Positions 1-7,080 of a stretch of 32,550 bases of DNA are shown in pieces. The notes below the pieces were generated by a model that saw only the letters and a list, made by a program, of their open reading frames with translations, searched no databases and had not been told where the DNA came from. Origin of the DNA: a virus; the IMG/VR virus record IMGVR_UViG_3300006793_000133, positions 1 through 32,550 of that record. One strand, 5' to 3'. Each line of letters begins with the position of its first letter. Position 1 is the first letter of the stretch. The translations under genes were made by a program, and so were the position numbers.

Positions 1-86
1 ATATCGAGAGTGACACTAACCAGGCGCTTAGTAGTTGTGTACATGTGTCTAGTGGCGAGATGTGTGATGTATACGTGTGTATTATA

Positions 87-269
87 TCATGCGTAATGAC
101 GATACGCAAGTGCCTCATATGTGTCATTATCTCGTGCGTATTCGTCGTCTTGCTGTATGTCTTCATCTAGTGCATTATATGATTGCACCCACATGTCATA
201 TGTCTCGTCGAGATTATATGATTGATTGTCATAATTATGTGTGTAACCTAGATCGTAATCGTCGTACAT
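87..269 (-). CDS. possible small acidic Asp/Tyr-rich protein
   Basis: A 60-residue open frame with a strikingly acidic composition (about 12 Asp and 11 Tyr) starts MYDDYDLGY. No function is recognised. A promoter-like pair (TTGCAA, 17 bases, TATAAT) lies about 35-60 bases upstream on the same strand, which is the main support beyond the open frame. No good Shine-Dalgarno sequence precedes the ATG. The opposite strand has a similarly long open frame with an unlikely Cys/His/Arg-rich composition, so this strand is the better choice. It may still be chance. Confidence 0.35.
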   Translation of the reverse strand: MYDDYDLGYTHNYDNQSYNLDETYDMWVQSYNALDEDIQQDDEYARDNDTYEALAYRHYA

Positions 270-466
270 GAGCTCGTCGAGATTTGATTTGTTTACTTTA
301 TGATTATACTGTATTTTCGACGAGATTGCAACCTTCTTGTCGCACCTATGTCTCGTCGAGATGCATAGTAGTATATATGTATATAGTCGAGATTTATGTC
401 ATTATTGTAACATATATCTCGTCTAGAAATCTCGTAGTGCCTATAAGATCTTCTAATCTCGTGGGA
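130..466. repeat. array of short palindromes, consensus TCTCGNCGAGA
   Basis: Full or near-full copies lie at 203-213, 272-282 (GCTCGTCGAGA), 315-325 (TTTCGACGAGA), 351-361 and 417-427 (TCTCGTCTAGA). Half sites lie near 130, 388, 430 and 457. A 16-base exact repeat occurs at 199-214 and 347-362. Each full site is two 5-base arms around one central base, like a dimeric-protein operator. Between 277 and 422 the centres are about 31-43 bases apart. The array brackets a promoter-like element at 303-331. A DNA-binding role is inference. Confidence 0.55.
303..331 (-). promoter_or_regulatory. sigma70-like promoter inside the palindrome array
   Basis: Read on the minus strand: TTGCAA at 331-326, a 17-base spacer, then TATAAT at 308-303. 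It would drive the possible acidic gene starting at 269. A palindrome copy overlaps the spacer, and others lie just upstream and just before the ATG, so the promoter looks built for repression or activation. Confidence 0.4.
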
Positions 467-484
467 AATTTCGCGCCCCGTGGG

Positions 485-513
485 TTGACAAACTCCGCGT
501 CTCATGCTACGCT
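485..513 (+). promoter_or_regulatory. weak plus-strand promoter candidate upstream of the GIY-YIG gene
   Basis: A perfect TTGACA at 485-490 is followed after 17 bases by TACGCT at 508-513, a poor -10 box. It lies about 200 bases before the TTG start of the GIY-YIG gene. The stretch from 514 to 690 is AT-rich, and I see nothing else in it except a TATAAA at 664-669 with no matching -35. Confidence 0.2.
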
Positions 514-694
514 CGCTAAACTTGCAATAAGAACACACAATACTCAGCAATACTCTACAATACCACATAATACACAATATTACTTAATGCTAATGAGAAT
601 CACCAAACATTTAATCAAAATAAAATAAAAATAACTCTCTTAGATAATTAAAATGTTAAATACTATAAAATGATCGTTATTTATGATACTTTTT

Positions 695-702
695 AAGGAG
701 GG
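695..702 (+). promoter_or_regulatory. strong Shine-Dalgarno fixing a TTG start
   Basis: AAGGAGGG lies five bases before TTG at 708. No ATG is in frame near the beginning of the GIY-YIG domain, so this ribosome site decides the start. Confidence 0.75.
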
Positions 703-707
703 ATATT

Positions 708-1436
708 TTGGGAATCATCTATCTAATCATCAACACAGAAACAGGACACAAATTCATCGGAAAGACCACACAAACACTCAATAAAGAATGGAAACACCAC
801 ATAGAGCGTTCAAAACGTATGTGTCCAGATTCATTACACTGTGCAATGAGAAGTTATGGTAATCATATCTTTAATATCAAACAAATAGATGAATGTAATG
901 AACATGAGTTAGAAGATAAAAGAATATATTGGATAGGTAGATATAACTCAGAATATAATAACAGTAACATTACTATTGAGAACAAACCTTCTTCATCCTT
1001 TGTAATTACGAAGAAACCAGAAGAAAAGAAACCTAAGTATCTCCCTACATTCACAAATGAAACCAGAGGTAATGGTAAGCATTCAGGTATACGTATTCAA
1101 GGGTTAAACATAGAAACAGGCATATCAAAAGAGTGGGAGAATGCAAGTGTAGCAGCAGAGGAACTTGCAGGTAATCCAAACCGTAATGCTAACATACTAT
1201 TATCAGCACGTAAGGGTTATGTTTCTTATGGTCATCGTTGGAAGTTATTAGAACATAAGACTAAAAAGAAAGCAGTCAAAGGTATCAATAAAGTGACCTG
1301 GGATGAGATCTTTTTTGAATCCCGTGCAGATGTTATTAGACAAATGGGTAAAGGTACACATGGTTCATCTCTTACCAAGGCACTTAAAAGTCATGGGCGT
1401 TATACATGGAGAGGTTATATGTGGTTTTATATCTAA
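708..1436 (+). CDS. GIY-YIG domain protein with NUMOD-like DNA-binding repeats (homing-endonuclease family)
   Basis: A 242-residue free-standing homing-endonuclease-type protein and the only confident plus-strand gene here. The GIY-YIG fold is at residues 1-80 (GIIY at 2-5, KFIGKT at 15-20, H31, YWI at 74-76). Two NUMOD-like modules follow, at about 120-180 and 185-242, each ending in a W-containing strand; such modules bind DNA. Compared with I-TevI (R27 and E75), the position before W28 is Glu (E27) and the one three before W75 is Arg (R72). Both catalytic residues therefore look replaced, with reversed charge. It starts at TTG with a strong ribosome site. It is convergent with the neighbouring minus-strand genes, only 16 bases from the next stop codon, as expected for an inserted mobile gene. 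It could be an inactive endonuclease or a DNA-binding regulator. Confidence 0.85.
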   Translation: MGIIYLIINTETGHKFIGKTTQTLNKEWKHHIERSKRMCPDSLHCAMRSYGNHIFNIKQIDECNEHELEDKRIYWIGRYNSEYNNSNITIENKPSSSFVITKKPEEKKPKYLPTFTNETRGNGKHSGIRIQGLNIETGISKEWENASVAAEELAGNPNRNANILLSARKGYVSYGHRWKLLEHKTKKKAVKGINKVTWDEIFFESRADVIRQMGKGTHGSSLTKALKSHGRYTWRGYMWFYI

Positions 1437-1452
1437 CCGCGAGTCACTCGTC

Positions 1453-1713
1453 TTACCACTTATGAATAGGACATTCGGCAGCAGTTAATCGAGTCTTCTG
1501 TTCAAGGAAACATCCACATTCACGGCATCTCTTTCTCATGCGATCAAAGTGTTCACATGCTTGGCATATATCATATCTTCGTTGTTTCTCATCACCTTCA
1601 ACAAAAAGATTATCACCATATAAGGAACTTGTGCCAACGTCCTTCATTAACTTAACTAAGTTTCTTCCCTGTTGTGTAATTGATGGATACTGTGAACTAT
1701 TCTCCTCCGACAT
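1453..1713 (-). CDS. small Cys-cluster (zinc-binding-like) protein
   Basis: 86 residues. The C-terminal half carries C-x2-C-x9-C-x2-C-G-C followed by a distant CP pair, typical of a small zinc ribbon or knuckle. The spacing matches the protein at 2310-2630, so the two are paralogues flanking an oxygenase gene. The N-terminal half is helical and lacks Cys. The start overlaps the end of the oxygenase gene by 17 bases. Exact function unknown; zinc binding is inferred from the cysteines. Confidence 0.75.
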   Translation of the reverse strand: MSEENSSQYPSITQQGRNLVKLMKDVGTSSLYGDNLFVEGDEKQRRYDICQACEHFDRMRKRCRECGCFLEQKTRLTAAECPIHKW

Positions 1714-2317
1714 TAAACCACCCCGTTATAACATACTTTATTCCGTCTAAAACTAATCCGCCACGATGTGCATGTGTTAAACCTGCTGGCCAGATTAATA
1801 ATGTTCCCTGTTCGGGTATAACTCTTTTGTGATAATACAGGAACTCAGTCTCACCTCCATCAAAATCATCATTCAAATAAAACATCCATACCATTGCTCT
1901 TGTGCATTGTGATAATGATGTATTCTCATCGTGCCATACATGATAACCACCACCAGCAGGTGTCTTCTGAACCTTCTGTGTGGTTGAATAAAATGTGCTC
2001 GTTTTTAAATGCCCGTACTGATGAATATATTCATCAAAACATTTCATTAAAACATCATTTAAATCGCGATCAACAAGACCATTCATATTCTGTGTCATAT
2101 TACAAAGTTCAATCGCATAATCAAATCGACCCGCAATTGAATTCTCAAATTGATCATCCTCACACCAAACAGAATTTGATCTCTGATAATGATCAAAGGA
2201 TTTCATTACACTATGACAAAACTCAGGATTAAGAGCATTCTTATATAATCCAATAAAGTTATCATATATCCCTAATGGAATATCATTTCCTTCTTCGGAT
2301 TTCTTTTCATCACTCAT
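1697..2317 (-). CDS. 2OG-Fe(II) oxygenase, prolyl 4-hydroxylase-like
   Basis: 206 residues. The double-stranded beta-helix core lies at about 105-203. The iron ligands appear to be H129 and E131 (HDE, an HxE variant of HxD) plus H182 or H184 in the THAHRG motif. K194 in the strand GIKYVITGW is the likely 2-oxoglutarate-binding residue. FYLNDDFDGGETEF before the second His is typical of prolyl hydroxylase-like enzymes. The substrate is unknown; such enzymes hydroxylate proteins or small molecules. The start overlaps the upstream Cys-cluster gene (ATGAGTGA), so the genes are translationally coupled. It is one of three oxygenases within 3.6 kb. Confidence 0.88.
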   Translation of the reverse strand: MSDEKKSEEGNDIPLGIYDNFIGLYKNALNPEFCHSVMKSFDHYQRSNSVWCEDDQFENSIAGRFDYAIELCNMTQNMNGLVDRDLNDVLMKCFDEYIHQYGHLKTSTFYSTTQKVQKTPAGGGYHVWHDENTSLSQCTRAMVWMFYLNDDFDGGETEFLYYHKRVIPEQGTLLIWPAGLTHAHRGGLVLDGIKYVITGWFNVGGE

Positions 2318-2630
2318 ATACCATACCTTCCTTCAATTTACCTTCAATACTATTATAGCATGTTGCAACGAATCCGTCAAAATCACAATCCCATCTTCCA
2401 TCAGGACAACGTTCTAAACATGACATAATCTTCCCATTAATATGACATCCACAAAGACTACACTTATTCTTTAATGGTTTCTTATGCTCACATTGATTAC
2501 AAATGTTCTGCCGCTCTTCCATTACATCAGGAGATGATACAAATGGTTGAGGATAATCTTCATGAATGAAATTCTTTAAAAATTCATATAAACGCTTTTG
2601 ATACTCTTCTTCGGTTTTGATTGGTTCCAT
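2310..2630 (-). CDS. Cys-cluster (zinc-binding-like) protein, paralogue of the 1453-1713 gene
   Basis: 106 residues. The central C-x2-C-x9-C-x2-C-G-C-x8-C-x3-CP pattern is nearly the same as in the protein at 1453-1713, but with an N-terminal helical extension and a C-terminal tail of about 30 residues. It is the first gene of a three-gene unit, Cys-cluster, oxygenase, Cys-cluster, joined by overlaps. No function is recognised. The shared cluster next to an oxygenase could mean a common complex. Confidence 0.75.
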   Translation of the reverse strand: MEPIKTEEEYQKRLYEFLKNFIHEDYPQPFVSSPDVMEERQNICNQCEHKKPLKNKCSLCGCHINGKIMSCLERCPDGRWDCDFDGFVATCYNSIEGKLKEGMVYE

Positions 2631-2649
2631 AATTAAAACATGATTTATT

Positions 2650-4044
2650 TTATGTAGTTACATTATTATTCGTTCCTCTTGCCATTTTAGTGGAACTAAG
2701 TTTAACTTGTGCTTTGGTATTTGAATATACTGCATGACCTTTACTTCCGGCAGATCCAGAACTTCGATTGAGAGATGCCTGACCATTTTGACCATGAAGA
2801 CCACCAATAGAACCGGCAGTACCATTGTTTCCACAATTAAAAGAATTTCCAGATACAACGCCATAACCAGAAACACTATTACAATTTGAACAAGTTCCTA
2901 CGTTTCCATTATTATGACCTCCGAAAACTCCTAAGTTATTAGCACCTTGTCCGGCACCACCATTTCCACCATTTCCTGCCGCAGATGCATTACCTTTGAA
3001 ATTATGTTGATAAAAACAGGTTTTATTAATCTGAGCAAAACAATTACTAGCTCCCCGACTTCGATTTCCACCGTGTTCACTTCTACAACGTGATCTATTA
3101 TCACTACCAGATGGTGAGGAATGATACCATGATCCACCTACACCAGCAATATTTTGACCTCCACAACCACCACTATTATTAGCATAACCTCCTAGTGCTC
3201 TTATATTAAGACCACTGCCACCAGAATATATGTTAACAGTTTTGGATGAATAAAACGTGCAATTTCTCCTATTTCCAGGATTACCATTTCTTCCCGAAAC
3301 ACCACCGCCACCGCCACCAAAAATGTGACCATTACCATTATTAATATTGATAATTGCACTTGTTTTAGACCTATTAGAACCTTGGGCAACATACATTGCA
3401 GTTCCTCCAGCCTTTCCATTAGGACTACTTTGTGTTCCACCAGTGCCACCAGTGGAAAATACACCTCTAGGACCATTATTAGAATTGTTTACACTATTTG
3501 GAAATGTTGCTCTATTTTGTCCTGAATCAATATCAATTTCAAGATTATATGCCGTTGCAGAAAATTTAAGTGCAGAACCAGTTGAATGAGCAAAATTACC
3601 TGTGCTTGAACCATTCGATTGAACATTAGTAAAACAACGACCAGAGATTCTTCCAGTCTTAGGAACATTACGTGCTAAATTTCCATTCCATGTTGATCCA
3701 GCACCACTACCAGAATGTAGTGAATACCTATCATTTGAACCAGTTTGTGTTACCAAATATGTTTTAAGCACACCATTATCATTCTCCCCACGAAAATCAC
3801 CAAAAGAATGATTACTTCCACTACTTTTAATGGTGCTGTTTTCAGTTGAATCAGGAACAAAATATCCTGTAGATTCTTTACCAAATTGAGAAGTGGATAT
3901 ATCTACATCCGTTTTTCTATAATATTTTGAAAATTTAATATTATTTGAATTACCACCAAAAAAATCTCTAACGGATTTTAAACTAATCGCACCATTACCA
4001 CCAAATTGTTTTGTTTGATTATTGGTATTTCCAGTCGTTGCCAT
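2650..4044 (-). CDS. glycine-rich tail fibre adhesin
   Basis: 464 residues, dominated by Gly, Asn and Ser. The N-terminus has the ISLKSVRDFFGG...IKFSKYYR pattern (residues 20-43) seen in many phage tail and adhesin proteins. About 195-435 is a series of Gly-rich turns with a run of six Gly at 243-248, as in the polyglycine sandwich of gp38-type T4-like adhesins. There are nine Cys, eight of them after residue 260. It should sit at a fibre tip and bind the host surface. A GATAAATA late promoter lies about 24 bases upstream. The name adhesin is inferred from composition and context. Confidence 0.75.
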   Translation of the reverse strand: MATTGNTNNQTKQFGGNGAISLKSVRDFFGGNSNNIKFSKYYRKTDVDISTSQFGKESTGYFVPDSTENSTIKSSGSNHSFGDFRGENDNGVLKTYLVTQTGSNDRYSLHSGSGAGSTWNGNLARNVPKTGRISGRCFTNVQSNGSSTGNFAHSTGSALKFSATAYNLEIDIDSGQNRATFPNSVNNSNNGPRGVFSTGGTGGTQSSPNGKAGGTAMYVAQGSNRSKTSAIININNGNGHIFGGGGGGVSGRNGNPGNRRNCTFYSSKTVNIYSGGSGLNIRALGGYANNSGGCGGQNIAGVGGSWYHSSPSGSDNRSRCRSEHGGNRSRGASNCFAQINKTCFYQHNFKGNASAAGNGGNGGAGQGANNLGVFGGHNNGNVGTCSNCNSVSGYGVVSGNSFNCGNNGTAGSIGGLHGQNGQASLNRSSGSAGSKGHAVYSNTKAQVKLSSTKMARGTNNNVTT

Positions 4045-4066
4045 TTATGATAAACAGAGTTTTTTT

Positions 4067-4573
4067 CTATTTATCAAGTAATTTATACTTGATTGCAATA
4101 GTGAAACGATGTCTACTTCGGAAACATGTTGCTCGGTGTAATAGTGCAGCATCAAATACTATCATACGATTAGGTATAGGTGGATATCCCTTAATAATTT
4201 CACCATCATATATTTGTGTTTCACCACCTTCATCCACTTGCCACTCATGATTGGGATAATAAAGGAAGGTTAAATCACCCTCCTCTCCATCAGTATGAAA
4301 ATATGGATTTTCTAATGGGGCAAAACAATTTATATACATCCTATAAATTTCATATCTTGAAAACTCCTCTGCCATGGATTTTTTAATCCGCAGTTCAATT
4401 AAAGGATAAATTTCTTCTGTTTCAGTAATATTATGAATCAATCCAGTTGGTGGTGTTTCTACACTATCAGTTTCACCATATGAATATGCACAACTTAAAC
4501 AATATTCATATATGAATCTATGTTCACGATCGGTAAAGTAATTATCCGATATTTTAGCAATATTATTACTCAT
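4067..4573 (-). CDS. 2OG-Fe(II) oxygenase
   Basis: 168 residues from the ATG at 4573, chosen because it overlaps the stop of the preceding gene (ATGAGTAA). The core shows H93-T-D95, the second ligand H146 (LLHRA) and R156 in the strand RHRFTIAIKY, a complete Fe and 2-oxoglutarate triad plus arginine. EGGETQIY at 116-122 is typical of the prolyl hydroxylase-like family. The substrate is unknown. It lies immediately upstream of the adhesin gene, so modification of a virion or host protein is possible but unproven. Confidence 0.85.
   Translation of the reverse strand: MSNNIAKISDNYFTDREHRFIYEYCLSCAYSYGETDSVETPPTGLIHNITETEEIYPLIELRIKKSMAEEFSRYEIYRMYINCFAPLENPYFHTDGEEGDLTFLYYPNHEWQVDEGGETQIYDGEIIKGYPPIPNRMIVFDAALLHRATCFRSRHRFTIAIKYKLLDK
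4068..4075 (-). promoter_or_regulatory. T4-type late promoter (GATAAATA)
   Basis: GATAAATA on the minus strand, about 24 bases before the adhesin ATG at 4044 and overlapping the end of the upstream oxygenase gene. The same eight bases precede both giant tail genes, which supports a late promoter read with the phage sigma factor gp55. Confidence 0.7.
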
Positions 4574-5243
4574 TAGTGTCATCCACCGTATCTTCATCTC
4601 CATTATCTTCATCAATATCAATAACAGAAATGTTAAATGAAATTGTGATTCTTGGATAATCTGGTGTTGGAATACCAGGACTTACTTCATGTTCAAGATA
4701 TGCAGGTATCATAATAAAATCACCTTCTTTAACATTTAGACTAATCTGATCAGTATAATTTCTCTTATCAAAAAATTCCCAACTTGATATCCTAATATGT
4801 CTTGTTGGATCCAACAGTTTTAATGGGGAATGCCTATTATGATCATAATTTAAAAAGTGAATACAGGCAAAATGGTTTTGAGTTTTCCAGTTGCCAAAAT
4901 GACAGTGTGCTTCTTGATATTCACCATTATCATAAAAATTATACCACATGTCAGTAATTTGTATAGAAAATGATCTATCAAAAAAATCTGCAAAGATTGG
5001 ATTATATTGTTTTGATAATTCTTTTCCAATAGGAGTAGAATCATCTTTCAATGAATCATTAAAGTCATCATCACTAAATGATGTTATTAATTTATCTGTT
5101 AACCAACCCTTTGGAGCAGTATGTTTATTACCTTTTTTATGCTCTTCAATTAAAGGAATAATTAATTCTTTAATTTTATTATTATCTTGGACAGAACCAT
5201 GATATATGTTTATTGGAAATATATGTTTTAAATAATTACTCAT
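4566..5243 (-). CDS. 2OG-Fe(II) oxygenase-like protein (HxH type)
   Basis: 225 residues, with the layout of the TIGR02466-type phage oxygenase-like family. W100-Y-N is followed by G-E-Y-Q and the metal motif H113-C-H115, then an iron ligand H185 (LEHEV) and R198 (PRITISFNI). HxH replaces the usual HxD. The tail after 205 is very acidic. It overlaps both neighbours by short start/stop overlaps, so it belongs to the same transcript as the next oxygenase and the upstream small genes. Enzyme class is likely, substrate unknown. Confidence 0.8.
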   Translation of the reverse strand: MSNYLKHIFPINIYHGSVQDNNKIKELIIPLIEEHKKGNKHTAPKGWLTDKLITSFSDDDFNDSLKDDSTPIGKELSKQYNPIFADFFDRSFSIQITDMWYNFYDNGEYQEAHCHFGNWKTQNHFACIHFLNYDHNRHSPLKLLDPTRHIRISSWEFFDKRNYTDQISLNVKEGDFIMIPAYLEHEVSPGIPTPDYPRITISFNISVIDIDEDNGDEDTVDDTNE

Positions 5244-5569
5244 TTGAACCTATCATAAACATTCATTTCTTCTAAATTTTTTCCATATTTGTTTTTTCTT
5301 GTGTGAACATATTGCAACTCATTCCATCTATTAGGATAACAAAGTAATAATGTGTGGATATACTTATGTCTTTCTAATTTGGTATACTCACAATTTGGTT
5401 TTGGTTTAACACCAAGTTCTATTGTAATATATTGAACATCTTTAAAGTATACCCATCCTTTGAAATTGCCCCAAATAACATAATCATCAACCTCTGGTTC
5501 ATATGATTGTTTAGGTTTAGCAATACGTTCTGAAGGTTTATTTGACATTTCTTTCCACATATCATTCAT
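5240..5569 (-). CDS. hypothetical protein, Trp/Tyr-rich
   Basis: 109 residues, joined to both neighbours by ATGA overlaps. The N-terminus is polar. The middle has a strand-rich, aromatic stretch (YVIWGNFKGWVYF at about 31-43). The related wording YTIWG also occurs in the next upstream protein. No function is recognised. Position puts it in the same unit as the HxH oxygenase. Confidence 0.7.
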   Translation of the reverse strand: MNDMWKEMSNKPSERIAKPKQSYEPEVDDYVIWGNFKGWVYFKDVQYITIELGVKPKPNCEYTKLERHKYIHTLLLCYPNRWNELQYVHTRKNKYGKNLEEMNVYDRFK

Positions 5570-5853
5570 AAAAATGCCATCTCTAAAGGGTTAAGATTAA
5601 GTTGCATTGCCGTATAAGGAGTTGTATTACTTATATGTATTTTACTTCCACACTTTTTGCAATTAATAGGTGCTGAATATTCTTTTTTCTTAGTATTATA
5701 GAATCCCCATATAGTATATACAGGTTTACTACTGTAAACATATTCTTTGTGATGATATAACCAGATTGCAAGAACGTTATTCTTGAATTGTTCAACTTTG
5801 TAAGAGTAGTTTTCTGGACATTGATGAGGAAAATCTGGAGGAAGTTCAATCAT
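5566..5853 (-). CDS. hypothetical protein with one CxxC pair
   Basis: 95 residues from the ATG at 5853. The frame stays open further upstream, but ATG 5853 forms the overlap ATGATTGA with the end of the preceding small gene, so it is the better start. Visible features are an aromatic core (WLYHHKEYVY) and C65-x2-C68 followed by GSKIH, possibly half of a metal site. Function unknown. Confidence 0.7.
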   Translation of the reverse strand: MIELPPDFPHQCPENYSYKVEQFKNNVLAIWLYHHKEYVYSSKPVYTIWGFYNTKKKEYSAPINCKKCGSKIHISNTTPYTAMQLNLNPLEMAFL

Positions 5854-6010
5854 TATCAGGAACTGCTTTAATCCTGCTGGGACTTGTACCCTCACTCAAA
5901 AGGTAATCAATTTTTTGCTTTGCATCTTCTTTAGTGAGTTTTCTAAACTCGCTATTAGGAACTTCCCAACCTGTTGTTGTAAATTCTAATACTTTATATA
6001 ATTGTTCCAT
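5846..6010 (-). CDS. small hypothetical protein (54 aa)
   Basis: Translated directly: begins MEQLYKVLEFTTTGWEV and ends RIKAVPDND. Start and stop fit the neighbours exactly: TAATG with the upstream gene and ATGATTGA with the downstream one. It looks like a compact strand-then-helix protein with a charged helix (KLTKEDAKQKIDYLL). It resembles small conserved cyanophage proteins from memory. Function unknown. Confidence 0.75.
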   Translation of the reverse strand: MEQLYKVLEFTTTGWEVPNSEFRKLTKEDAKQKIDYLLSEGTSPSRIKAVPDND

Positions 6011-6243
6011 TAGGTAGTAAATGCCTCTACAACACGGGATTGTTCTTCTACAGAAACTGTAATTTTTGGCGCTCGTTTTACTTGAGTGATAATGTTAGCA
6101 TCATGTTTACTGTCAGATTCATGACGCCAGTTCATTAATACATCATGACATTCATGGTCATCCTCTGCAACTACAACAACCATTCCACCGTATTCTGAAG
6201 AAGGGAATGGCACCCAATAGTCAACCAAATAAAGATTTTTCAT
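6010..6243 (-). CDS. small hypothetical protein (77 aa)
   Basis: Begins MKNLYLVDYWVPFPSSEYGG, an aromatic strand-rich start. A central acidic segment and a polar C-terminus follow. The stop overlaps the next ATG (TAATG), and the start overlaps the upstream gene (ATGA). Likely conserved in cyanophages by its look; function not recognised. Confidence 0.75.
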   Translation of the reverse strand: MKNLYLVDYWVPFPSSEYGGMVVVVAEDDHECHDVLMNWRHESDSKHDANIITQVKRAPKITVSVEEQSRVVEAFTT

Positions 6244-6464
6244 TGCCTCTTTTGTGTTTCCTTAGTAATGTTATCAGAGATTCTTAGATTAGTCAACTGC
6301 CTTTCCAATTCATATTTAATTGATGAGAGATGACTATAAAGGTGAGTTTTGAATTCATTATCTTTTGTAAGTTCTACAATATTATTCACTTGCCATAATG
6401 CTATGATCAAACGCATTCGCTCTTTTTCTTTAGGAGTTTCCTGATATCTGTCTCCATATGCCAT
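6240..6464 (-). CDS. small helical hypothetical protein (74 aa)
   Basis: Highly charged and predicted mostly helical (for example ERMRLIIALWQVNNIVELTKD). The end overlaps the next gene by ATGA and the start overlaps the upstream stop as TGATG. No domain recognised. Confidence 0.7.
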   Translation of the reverse strand: MAYGDRYQETPKEKERMRLIIALWQVNNIVELTKDNEFKTHLYSHLSSIKYELERQLTNLRISDNITKETQKRQ

Positions 6465-6622
6465 CAGAGAAACTCCTGCATAAAATAATCAACGGTTACT
6501 TCCATTTTGGCAGCAGTATTTTCGATAAAAGTATCCAATACCTCAGGAGCATCTTCTTTCACAATTACATACCATTGATACCACAATTCAGGATTAGTTG
6601 CAGGAGTGACTGAAGTTTTCAT
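6464..6622 (-). CDS. small hypothetical protein (52 aa)
   Basis: Begins MKTSVTPATNPELWYQWYVI and ends VDYFMQEFL. Two earlier in-frame starts exist (6652 and a longer one). ATG 6622 is preferred because it follows the upstream stop by one base (TGACATG). The C-terminal half is a helix with regular acidic residues. Function unknown; the start is uncertain. Confidence 0.65.
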   Translation of the reverse strand: MKTSVTPATNPELWYQWYVIVKEDAPEVLDTFIENTAAKMEVTVDYFMQEFL

Positions 6623-6623
6623 G

Positions 6624-6833
6624 TCAGAAGGAAGGTTCACAGATGGGGTCATTTTGGATTCCGAGAGAAGTTTGGTCCATATCATCATAGATATTTTTTA
6701 ATCTATCATAAAGAGATGGAGCACTACCGTAATTTTTAGCAATATAATATTCTTCGCTGTGATCTAAGAGTTGTAATGCAGAAAGAATGACGCCAATTTC
6801 TTGGACATTGAGTGATACATTTTTCTCAAACAT
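6624..6833 (-). CDS. small hypothetical protein (69 aa)
   Basis: Begins MFEKNVSLNVQEIGVILSALQ, a helical start. The remainder is acidic, with a YDRLKNIYDDM helix. It directly precedes the 52-residue gene. The 34 bases between its start and the next upstream gene are too few to show a convincing promoter. Function unknown. Confidence 0.65.
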   Translation of the reverse strand: MFEKNVSLNVQEIGVILSALQLLDHSEEYYIAKNYGSAPSLYDRLKNIYDDMDQTSLGIQNDPICEPSF

Positions 6834-6867
6834 CGTTCAATCTCAGTTGATTACATAGTTAATTATA

Positions 6868-7080
6868 TCACATACATTCAAGATCATATTTGGCATTTAT
6901 TTTCATAATTTCGATTAAACTACTCACCGCAGTTTTCATTGCTTCCCTTGAATACCCTGTGGCATAAGGATAACTACGTTCATTATTATTAGATGTGCTG
7001 TCCACATCATAACAAACACGAATTGCATCCTGCAAACCATCAATGATGGTTTCAATTTCGTAGTTATTAAGATTATACAT
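6868..7080 (-). CDS. small hypothetical protein (70 aa)
   Basis: From ATG 7080; a GTG one codon earlier is in frame, but the ATG overlaps the upstream stop (ATGTATAA). The sequence begins MYNLNNYEIETIIDGLQDAI. A helical start, a polar Ser/Asn loop and another helix follow. Function unknown. Confidence 0.65.
   Translation of the reverse strand: MYNLNNYEIETIIDGLQDAIRVCYDVDSTSNNNERSYPYATGYSREAMKTAVSSLIEIMKINAKYDLECM

Noticed and set aside
130-466. CRISPR array
   Set aside because: Repeats are only 11 bases, degenerate and irregularly spaced, with no uniform spacers and no cas genes.
284-628. Plus-strand open frame of 114 residues
   Set aside because: Low-complexity, unlikely composition, no ribosome site, and it runs through the palindrome array; probably chance.
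863-1054. Minus-strand frame inside the GIY-YIG gene
   Set aside because: Antisense shadow; the plus frame has a recognised domain and a strong ribosome site.
1440-1450. Two-way terminator between convergent genes (CGAGTCACTCG)
   Set aside because: Only a 4-bp stem with a 3-base loop and no T run on either strand.
5566-5895. Longer start for the CxxC gene
   Set aside because: The extra codons lie inside the 54-residue gene in another frame; the ATG at 5853 forms a standard overlap.
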